Shown here in pieces: positions 48,645-57,700 of a DNA stretch of 64,000 nucleotides. The notes under the pieces were generated by a model. That model made no database searches, had not been told where the DNA came from, and saw only the letters and a list, made by a program, of their open reading frames with translations. Made by a program: the position numbers and the translations under genes. The stretch's first letter is position 1; each line of letters opens with the position of its first letter. Source of the DNA: Reclinomonas americana ATCC 50394 (lineage: Eukaryota > Jakobida > Jakobea > Jakobida); the NCBI GenBank assembly GCA_048213135.1, contig PS015061.1, positions 345,471 through 409,470 of the forward strand, written 5' to 3'.

Positions 48645-51549
48645 TCAGCGCCTGCGCTTCGTGGAGGACTTGGGGGGCCGATGGTTCGCACGAGGGCGCT
48701 GTCTTGCGACCTCGGCTTCGACGCCTGTGTGATCCTGCAACGGGTGCGCGTGGCGTTCCCGATCGCGTTGCGAGCGCGCAGACGGCGGTGGCGGTCCGGC
48801 AGGCGGGGGCCCGGGCATCGTGGCGTGCCTGTGTTGATCGTGACTGTGTGGTCTCGCGACAGGGGCGGGAGCAGGGCGCTGACTGGCGATCTGATGCAAC
48901 GTGTCGTGGATCGACGTGCCGGACCAGCTGTGGCTACCAAGAGCGGCGGTGGCGGCGGCGGCGCGGCTCGGCTGTTGTGAGACGTACGACTGTGGGCGCG
49001 CGCGCTCCGGCGACCACGTGTATGCCACCTCGCGATCGGAATGGATGGTGGAGGTGGCGTACGAGCGCTCCGTCAGCGATCCACCGAGACGCACCTCAGC
49101 AGCCTCCGCAGCAGTGCGATGGTAGCGCGCCGACTGACGGCTGCTCGGCAGCGATGACGCTACAGCTGCTGTGGGTGCCGCCAAGAGCGGCAGTGGAAGA
49201 CGCGGCACTTTGGCCAGCGGGTGTCGGGGTGTGTAGCCGCGCTCGCGGTCCAAGTCGGCAGCCGGCAGTGTGACAAGCGCAAAGGCTGTGGACGACAAAC
49301 AATGAGACGTGGGCACAAAGAAGGGGGGAGACGATTGTTACGCACGTCGCTCGACGGCAGTGGTGGGGTCTGTGTGACGCTGGGAGGCTCGAAACGCTTC
49401 GCTGGCAGCCTTCAGCTTGGCGCCCGGAAAGTGACCGGCCGAGGGCACACGTGGTTTGCCGTAGATGGAGGTGTACGAGGCCGCGTGCGAGGCCGCGTAC
49501 TTGCGATCGGTGGTCGGGCTGCCATAGTCGTCATCGCTCTCGTCGTCGTCGTCGCCGCCACTGAAGGAATACCCGTCCGAGTTGTCCTCTTGCTCGTCTG
49601 TGCACGCAGTGATAGTGAGATCGACTGACGGGGAGGAGGAGGATATAAGGAAGGGGGTGTACACGCACAGTCGAGCTGCTGACGACGTCCACGGAAGATA
49701 CGCAAGTCGGCGGCATCGGTGTAGTCGAGGGGGCGGGGTTCAGCGTGCGGGGGTGGGTCTGGGGGGGCTGGTGGGGCGGCGAGGAGAGAGTTTTGCTCGA
49801 GGGTCTATTGAGGAGAAGGGATGTTGAGGGAAAGGGAGTAAGACGAGAAGGAGACGCGACGAGAGTGAGAAGAGAAGAGAAAGAGGAGGGAAGGAAAAGT
49901 ATAAAAAGAGACGAATTGGAAGTTTTGAGATATGCCAACAAGCAAGTAAGAAGGCAGAGAGGGTAGTGAAGGAAAGGATGCAAAGAGAGCATGCAAATGT
50001 ATGAGAGAGCAGCATCTCGCGATCGATGAAGAGGAAGAGAGGAAGGGCAGCTACGAGAGATGCAAGGCACGAGACGAGCAATCACGACAAATGCAAGAAG
50101 GCGAGTGCATACGGGAGAAAAGAAGATCAACGACGGATGACGGGGGGAGACACGATGAGCAACTTTGAGAGACGCAAGAAAGCAATAAGAAGGATAAGAT
50201 GGGAAGATGAAGGATGCAACCTGCAACATTGAGAAATGCACAGGACGAGAAACTGAACGGAGAGCGGGAGGAAGGAATGCGAGAGGAAGGAAAGAACACG
50301 TTGACAGGAGAGCGAACGAAGGAGAGGAAGCGATGGGAGTGGCGGAACTGACAGCAACAATAGATGCACTAGAAGAAGCGAGAACTATGCGACGGACATG
50401 CATCCATGGTGCAGAGAGGGTGCCATTAATATTACAAACCGACGACAGTCCAAGCTTCACCAGGTCCAGGGAAAATGGCACCGATCGACCTGCCTTGCTC
50501 TCACCACGCGACGACAATGGCGGACGCACGGACGAGCGAGCTGAAGGCGGGGGCGAGTGGCCGCGACTGCACGGCGCACTGCGACTGATCGGTCCCGACA
50601 AAGACGAACCGCCGGCACCCCTGTTGGCCGTGACGGGTCGAGTCTGTGCCTTTGGTGGCAGCGTGGCCAGTTCGCGGTTCTTTTGGTTGACCAGTTGTCG
50701 ATGGCGATCACGAATGACGACCCATGCCGGCTGACCTCCGGCCGCCTGTCGTGCAATCTCGGCCCAGCCTGTCAACGGGTGAGCTCACAACACACACACC
50801 GGACCCGACAAAGCGATGGAGGAGGCGCAACTGGAGTCGGGATTCTCCCGAGCCTTCTCCATGAGGCACAGCAGCTCAGGCAAGGGCAGGTGAGTGCGGC
50901 GAAGCAGACGACTCATGTCTCCGTTGCTGCTGACGCGATGGCGCGCACCGCCATCGTGTGAGTCGTCGAACTGGGCGGGGATGCAGTGAGAGCAAAGTCG
51001 GGAGCGTATTGGTTGTCACGTAATACGAACCAAATCGCCATCATCGTCGTTGTCGTAGTCTCCCTCTTCGTCATCTCGTTCCTTTTCATCGTCGTTTTTG
51101 GTGACCACGCCCGACGACTGCCACGTGCGATGTGTGAACTCTCCATCGCCGTGCTTGTACGAGGGAGGAGAGGCGGCCTTGTGTGCCTGCGTGCGTTTGG
51201 TGATGGAACCGAGGGCACGCGGTCGATTCGCATCGTTCCGCTCGCGAAACAGTCGGGCAGCGAACAACACGAGACTCTGTGTGGGGGGTGTGAAAGCACG
51301 GCGATTGGTACATAGCAGCAAGCGAAGTGGGGAAGCAGCAGCAGCGCAAAACTGAGTGACCTCTCGTTGTTTGCGCTCGTAGTCGTCTGCGGACAGCCGT
51401 TTACTGACCGCCGCCGCTGGTGGGAACGCAGGAGGTGAAGGCACTGCCAGTGGGGCAGCAGCAGCAGCGCCCTCGTGAGTCACAGCGGTGGGAGGACGGT
51501 CGACGGAGGCGCGGTGGAGACTGAGCCCCGTGTGCCGCCCGTCGCTCAT
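48645..51549 (-). CDS. Disordered Ser/Pro/Asp-rich protein, unknown
   Basis: No family recognised. Start MSDGRHTGLSLHRASVD at 51549. Conceptual exons: about 51350-51549 (ends LSADDYERKQREVTQF), about 51030-51290 (LVLFAARLFRERNDANRP, then an acidic DDEEGDYDNDDDGD stretch), about 50815-50975 (LPELLCLMEKAREDS), about 50440-50775 (GWAEIARQAAGGQPAWVVIRD, then RHRQLVNQKNREL and a Ser/Pro/Arg region), about 49670-49740 (PRPLDYTDAADLRIFRGRR), about 49345-49605 (acidic, then YGSPTTDRKYA) and 48645-49290 (Pro/Ser/Arg/His-rich). The intron about 49740-50440 is long and purine-rich. The two W/R-rich helices are the only compact parts. It is probably a regulatory or scaffold protein. Confidence 0.55.
49800..50430. 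repeat. Purine-rich degenerate repeat inside an intron
   Basis: On the plus strand this stretch is almost all A/G with recurring TTGAGAnATGCAAG-like blocks (near 49925, 49985, 50052, 50088, 50165 and 50228) about 40-70 bp apart. It lies in a long intron of the minus-strand disordered protein gene, so the transcript would be pyrimidine-rich here. Long open frames on both strands across it are products of composition, not genes. Confidence 0.5.
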
Positions 51550-52772
51550 GCCTTTTCTCTGCCGATTTGTGAAAACACGTGCAATCGCTGCGATTTTCGA
51601 TTTCCGAGCGAAACGGTCATTTTGCATGCAAATGTGAATTGGCGGCGGCACTGTGCTGAGTGGGGGTGTGGTGGCGAGGGGGGAATGGATGAGATATAGT
51701 CTGGGGTGGCGTGTGTGAATGCATCTCAGAGGCTGTCAAGTGAACGAGCATGCATCGAGATCGGAAATCGCACAAGATTGGTTGGTTGCGCACCAATGGA
51801 GTTCGGATTGCACGGATTGCAATCTACAACAACAACAACAACAACAACAANNNNNNNNNNNNNNNNNNNNNNNNNNNNNNNNNNNNNNNNNNNNNNNNNN
51901 NNNNNNNNNNNNNNNNNNNNNNNNNNNNNNNNNNNNNNNNNNNNNNNNNNNNNNNNNNNNNNNNNNNNNNNNNNNNNNNNNNNNNNNNNNNNNNNNNNNN
52001 NNNNNNNNNNNNNNNNNNNNNNNNNNNNNNNNNNNNNNNNNNNNNNNNNNNNNNNNNNNNNNNNNNNNNNNNNNNNNNNNNNNNNNNNNNNNNNNNNNNN
52101 NNNNNNNNNNNNNNNNNNNNNNNNNNNNNCTCACGGAAGTTGTCACTGCTTGACTGGCGCTGGGTGCCGGCTGGCGGTTCTGTATGCAAGCGATTAAGAC
52201 CGCGACTATTATACGCACATGAAGATCATCCCCGACGACAAGAAACGCTTCGAGCTTCGAATTCCGCTTCGTCTCTTGTTCCAGTTTCGCCGCTGGTAAA
52301 GTAACAGTGGTGGTGAGCATGCATCTCACATCCTCATCAGTGACTTCGTAAAGCAGCTGCATTGTGCGGTGAAGATCGCAGTTCCCGACTTGTTCGGAGC
52401 TCCGAGAGCGAACACACACACACACACACGGAACCTGCTGCTGCCTCAAGATTGGTGTTCGTGTTGATGTTTTGGATATGGTTGAACTTGGTCATCAAGA
52501 CAGCTGTTGCTTGTTTGTTGGTGAATGAATTGTTGTTGTGCACGGTTGCGACGTCGTGCACGTGCTTGCGACGTACGCGTACGTCGATTCGAATTTGTCG
52601 TACCATAGTCGTGATATTGAGCTTATGAAGTTGTTGAGAACACGAGGCAGCACAGTCCCATCATGCATGCGCAAGGAGCGAGGAAAGCGCTTCAACTCTC
52701 TCTCAACAACTTCGACGGAATCTGCATTTGTCCTAGGATCCTCCTCTCTTCCACAAATCCGTCTCAGATTCA
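51550..52772. other. Intergenic region with (AAC)n and assembly gap
   Basis: Holds the likely promoter of the disordered protein gene, an (AAC)n tract at 51829-51850 and N from 51851 to 52129. At 52199-52299 a short open stretch on the plus strand reads DYYTHMKIIPDDKKRFELRIP, then a stop; it could be the end of a gene hidden in the gap, but this is weak. A CA tract lies at 52412-52429. Otherwise I see nothing firm before the methyltransferase. Confidence 0.4.
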
Positions 52773-53678
52773 ATGAGCAGCAACAGCTTCGCCACCGGCC
52801 AAGGCTGGGACCAGGCCGCCGAGACGTTCGCTCGCATAGCCTCGCGTATCTCGGCGCACATGGGCCACGCCGCGCTGGAGCGCAGTGGATTCTTTGAGTT
52901 GTTGCACGACGAGCATCACCGCGCGCACCTGCTCGATCTGGCGTGCGGCGCGGGCCCCGTGGCGCTGGAGGTCGCAGAGCGCATTGCTGCGGCCGCGCAC
53001 ACCAAGGCGCACGTCACGGCCGTCGACATTTCTCCCAAGATGATTGAGCTGCTGGAGAAGCAGGTGGAGGCGCGGCATGTGAACCCGCAGCTGATCACCA
53101 CCGTCGTGCAGAGCGCACAGGAGCTGCGGCCGTTGTTGGAGGATGGCTCCGTGGACGCGGCGATCAGTGTGTGGGGACTCATTTTCTTCCCGGATCGCGT
53201 CGCCGGCATGCGCGAGGTGCACCGCGTGCTCGCCGCCGACGGCACCGCAGTGATTGTGTCGTGGGCCTCGAACGACTTGGTGGAGGGTGTGGTCACCGTC
53301 ATGCACCGCCTGAAGCCGGAGCTGCCGCCCGACGCCATGCCGCCGAGCGTCGCCGCGGCACTGTCGTTGCGCACTCCCGAGGACATGCTGCGGCTGTTTG
53401 CGGAGGCCGGCTTCGAGGCCGACAAGTGCCAGGCCGAGCTGTTCCCCATGCGACTGGACGAGTCCGGCCGCTTCCTGCTCAACGTCAAGTCGGCGGAGGA
53501 GTTGGCGGCGACGCTGGCGGTGAATCCGGTGTTTGCCGACGCCGCCAAGTTTGCGGGTATTGAGATGGAGGTGTTTCAGAGGGGCATGATGGAGTGGTTT
53601 ACAGAGAATGCGCTGGATGAGGAGACGAGCGAGTTTAACTTCAAGGCCACGTCGCTGGTGGGTGTGGCCCGGAAGTGA
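52773..53678 (+). CDS. Class I SAM-dependent methyltransferase (Methyltransf_11/UbiE type)
   Basis: Uninterrupted 301-residue frame. SAM-binding motif I is LLDLACGAGPVALEVAE (residues 50-66). The acidic end of strand 2 is VTAVDISPKMIELLEKQ. Motif IV/post-I is DGSVDAAISVWGLIFFPDRVAGMREVHRVLAADGTAVIVSW in pieces, typical of small-molecule methyltransferases. The C-terminal half forms the substrate cap (LRTPEDMLRLFAEAGFEAD), and the end FKATSLVGVARK resembles the family's last strand. The substrate cannot be read. It is the only multi-hundred-residue gene here with no intron, and codon use is strongly GC-ending. It may have come by transfer or retroposition. Two long minus-strand frames across it are shadows. 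Confidence 0.92.
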   Translation: MSSNSFATGQGWDQAAETFARIASRISAHMGHAALERSGFFELLHDEHHRAHLLDLACGAGPVALEVAERIAAAAHTKAHVTAVDISPKMIELLEKQVEARHVNPQLITTVVQSAQELRPLLEDGSVDAAISVWGLIFFPDRVAGMREVHRVLAADGTAVIVSWASNDLVEGVVTVMHRLKPELPPDAMPPSVAAALSLRTPEDMLRLFAEAGFEADKCQAELFPMRLDESGRFLLNVKSAEELAATLAVNPVFADAAKFAGIEMEVFQRGMMEWFTENALDEETSEFNFKATSLVGVARK

Positions 53679-54250
53679 GAGGGAGAGAGGCTGGGGAGGG
53701 GGAGTCTCGAGTCGTGTGCCCAATCACAAATCTTAATGAATTTCACTTTGGCCAGAGAGCGTGACGAGGAGCGTTCAGGTCAGTGGCCACTTGTGCGTCA
53801 GCAGCAACCACAGCAGCACCAGGCAGAGAGACAACAGGAGACAGCAACACAGAGAAGTACCGCAGTGCTGAGGCGTGGCAGGCAACTGGCAGCTGCTGGG
53901 GATTGACGTCTGCGACCTTGTTCGTCTGTGCCGGCTTGGCCACCAAACCAGCAGTTGGCAAGACGACCATCGACCACCCTACAGCGAGCGGTGGAGCATG
54001 CATGCTCAGCCACAGGGCGAGTCGGCGATCGGCGGCGTGTCAACAGCTTCACCGCAGAGTTGATCCAGAGTGGCCGCTCGCTCCACCACCGATCGAGTAC
54101 AGGCCGAGACTTCACAGATCGCAGACGGATTGCCAGCGATGTCGCGATACACTACCTCGCGATGATTGGATCACGCTGGCTTTTCTGATCGTCGCGCAGC
54201 TCCAATGACGAACGCCAGTGAGAGAGTTGATCATGTGGGAAAAATGTTCG
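53679..54250. other. Intergenic stretch without supported gene
   Basis: Overlapping open frames up to 141 codons exist on both strands but have no domain-like pattern, no consistent splice sites and skewed composition. Part is the methyltransferase 3' region. It directly adjoins the AAA-ATPase-like relic and may be further decayed material from it. Confidence 0.4.
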
Positions 54251-54319
54251 ACCTCACATTGATCATGCGCACGCACACACAGGGAGAGAGAGCGACGCAC
54301 ACACACCGCGCTCGTGGAG

Positions 54320-54590
54320 GGCGTCAACGCGTTGGCCACATCAAGGTACCAAAGCGACGCGGTCGGAAAAACAGTGTGCGCGTGCACGAGTTGCAGGAGT
54401 GGCAAAAGCCACGCAGTCTTGTCGACGTAGTAGGCGCCGTCCTCACGGATCTGGAAAATTGATAGGCCAGTGTGGGGAATCTGTCGTGCAGTTGAACGAG
54501 CTCGAGAGGGTTGTTGTGAAAACCAACTCCCAAGATTGCAGTCTGAGAACAACGAGTCGCCAGCGCCGGCATTCCGGCAGCAGTGCGAAG
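54320..54590 (-). pseudogene. Relic of a predicted AAA-ATPase-like (PF09820-type) protein
   Basis: On the minus strand the frame reads IPHTGLSIFQIREDGAYYVDKTAWLLPLL in pieces, matching the family's opening (PyTG-FxxIRe-G-YVDKT). About 12 codons later the expected RPRRFGKS motif appears as FFRPRRFGTLM, but in a different frame (54324-54390), and GKS is lost. Nothing recognisable follows. This is a frameshifted remnant of the predicted ATPase often found as mobile or lineage-expanded genes in fungi, oomycetes and bacteria. It lies 100-400 bp upstream of the NACHT gene, in opposite orientation. Confidence 0.6.
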
Positions 54591-54730
54591 CCAGCGGGGG
54601 GATATACTGGTGGCGGAGCGTGTGCATTCACGGCGAGCGTGGGCCCGGAAAAAGCTCAATAAAGTCCTCTATTTTGTTCAGTGTGGAGCAATTCAATTGT
54701 CAGATTGACTCCCAACGTCGAGAGCAGGCC

Positions 54731-57700
54731 ATGTCGGTGTGTTGGCGTGTTTGTGCATTCATTCTCTTATTCCTCGCTTGTTTCCCACTCACCCTTCCGT
54801 GCAGTTCTCTGTGCACGTGAGCGCAGCGCATGATTCGTCGCTGTCGGCGGTGGTGGAGGGCATGTCGGCCATGTCCACTCTCGCCGACTTGCTGCGTGAG
54901 GCCACACGCTTGCTGCGCGAGAAGAGTGGAGATGGGGAGATGGAGATTGTGGGAGTGAAGAAGCCGATGGCATTCAACATCGCCAAGTTCGGGGTGATGG
55001 AACTGGCGGACCTTGGCATCAGCTCATCAACTCACCTGGTTGTCCATCTGACACTTGGCATGGCGCTGCAGTCGAGTGGAGTGAGTGGCAGTGAGAGTGG
55101 AAGGTATGTGTTTGTGAATCATCATATATGGCAACATGCAACTCACTCAAGTCCTCACGCAGCAACTCGGAGCGAGTTACTCGGTTTGTTCTGCTTGCCG
55201 TAATCATCTTCCTCTCTCCTCTGCTTGCTCTTCACTTTCGTGAGAGTGTGCTGACTGCGTTGCGTGTGCACGCACAGCATGATCAACTCGCAGCGCGTCA
55301 ACATGGCCTTTGAGGTGGTGGAAGAGGCCGTGCGTTTGCGCTGTCAACGCATACTGGCGCAGTTCAGTCGTGATCATTCCGACTTTGATGTGCGAGCGTG
55401 GGTGCCGAGTTTCACGCCTGCTGGCATGGATGCGGCGGCAGTGAAGGAATGGCGTGATCGACATGCTCCACTCCACCCCTCTCGGGTCAAGTTGTTTGAC
55501 GAGAAGCAGCCGGTGATGTTGGCCTGGCGTGCTGCATTCGACACCGATTCATCGTCTGACCCTCCGTGTGACGGTTTCGATACGACGGCACTCACCTCCA
55601 TCATGCTGTTTGGTGGTTACGTTCATGATGACGGTCGCCAGCTGCGTCTGATCGACAATGCTGATGAACGGAAGGCCGTGGAGGAGCTACAGTACACCAG
55701 GAACAAGCTGAGACACGATGAGTTGCCAGTGACGCATGGCAGTGTGCAGCAGTATCTCGGTGACGGTGGTGTCTTCCTCTCTATTCTTACTCGACTTCAA
55801 TTGACGGCTGATGAGCGTGCTCAATTCTCTGCTCGTATCTCCGAGGCACGTCACGCTCGACACATCGTGGACACATTCGAAGAGCGACTGCATCAGCTGG
55901 CTTTGCGTGAGCTCTCATTCTACCAGCACGATGAGAATGTGCGCAAGGACATGCAGATGTATGTGCCACTTCTGTGCTCCCGTGAACGTGACGTCTCATC
56001 GAGAGACAAGATGACGGATCTGTTGACGGAGGTGGATGAATTCCTCTCCGACGCCAACACCACTTGCCGCGTGCTGGTGCTCTTTGGCAACAGTGGAGCC
56101 GGCAAGACCACCTCCATGTCGGTGCTTGCTGAGCGAGCGTGGCGACAGTGGCAGACGAGAGAAAGCAGACGAGTGCCTGTGCGTGTGCCTCTTGGTGCAC
56201 TGCGCAACGCGGACGAGCGATTGTTGGAGGAGGCACTGGAGCGACTGTCGCCTGAGTTGGGATTGGAGTCGGATGTCCGGCGATTGAAGGAGGAGCCACT
56301 GTTATTGTTGCTTGACGGGTACGATGAGTTGTACCGTGGTGTGAATTTGTTTGTCAAGAATCAGCTGGATGTGTGTCACGATGTGAAGGTGATTATCACC
56401 TGCCGAAGTGATTACGCACTGACGGCGCTGGGTGGGGTGACGCAGTATCGACGGTACCTTGCAACAGTGGATGCACGCGGACAGTTGTGTATGCTGCAGT
56501 TGATGGAGCGACACATTGCGCCGTTCAACAAGGAGCAGATTGAGGAGTACATTGAGCGACTGGTGCAAGCAAGTGGTGATGACGGTGAGGTGCGATGGTC
56601 GACTGCCGAGGAATACATTCGTGCACTAAAGAGTGTGCGCGGATTGGATGCACTGGTGTCGAATCCATTCTTGCTGGCAGTAGTGGCGCGTGTGTTGCCG
56701 CAGTTGGCGGCCGTTGGTTTGCAGCGACCGACTCGGCGAGATGTGTTTGATCGATTCATGCGACTGTGGATTGAGAGGGAGCAGGAGAGGCAGAAGCGTC
56801 TTGATGCGGATCGTGTGCCGAGCGAGGAGACGTGTCTGGCATTCTGCGAGGGACTGGCGCGGTCGATGCATAAGAGAAATGTGGTTCGTGTGTCTGTGAC
56901 AGAGAGTCAAGCTGGTGATGACGGAGAGGATGATGACTTTGGTGGTGCGCCTCTCGATCGTCGGCGAGTTGAAGAGGGACCATTTGACAAGTTTCTCGGT
57001 CACAAGAATCAGCACGTGCTAGTGTGCTGCCCGATTGTGCGACGGTATGGGACGGCGCAGTGGGGATTCGTGCATTTGTCGTTGCTGGAGCATTGTGTGG
57101 CACGGCATGTGTTTGCGTGGGAGACGTGGGAGGAGGAGAGGAGATTGACCATGCAAGATGTGCAGCAGCATGTGCTGGCTGTGCGATTGCTGAATGATCG
57201 ACCATCGTTGGTGGAACAGATGGCCGAGGTGGTGCGACGATCACCTGCGTTGCAGGCGAGACTGTGGGAGGTGATTGAGTTGTCACGGGAGGTGGATGAG
57301 GAACGAGTGGTGAGGGCAGCGGCAAATGCAGCAACGGTGCTGTGTGTGGCACAAGTGTCGTTCAGTGGGCGCGATCTGTCGGGTGTGCGAGTGAGGGGTG
57401 CGGATTTGAGAGATGCGGTGATGCACAGGACGGTGTGGAGGGGAGCGGATTTGCGAGGGGTGAATGTGTGCATGGCTTATGCGAGGGAGGCGGATTTTGG
57501 AGATGCGGATGTGACTGGGGTGAAGTGGCCGAGAAAGCCGATTGTGGGGCACGTTGATGTCGTAACATGCGTCTCCTTCACTCCCGATGGTCAGCACATC
57601 GTAAGTGGGAGTTGGGATAGGACTGTACGGGTGTGGTCTGCGGCGGGTGGAGAAGAAGTACGACGCTTTGAGGGACATACTGAAGGGATTTTGTCCGTCG

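Noticed and set aside
49531-50775. A 414-codon minus-strand frame read as one exon
   Set aside because: Its middle is Leu/Ser/Pro-rich from translated pyrimidine repeats; only the two ends look like real exons, with a donor near 50440 and a likely acceptor near 49740.
52770-53723. Long minus-strand open frames (210 and 317 codons) across the methyltransferase
   Set aside because: They are antisense shadows of a GC-rich coding frame with clear SAM-binding motifs on the plus strand, and show no domain of their own.
53783-54208. Plus-strand frame with KPAVGKTTID, like a P-loop
   Set aside because: There is no leading GxxxxG pattern, no following strand or Walker B, and the frame composition looks non-coding.
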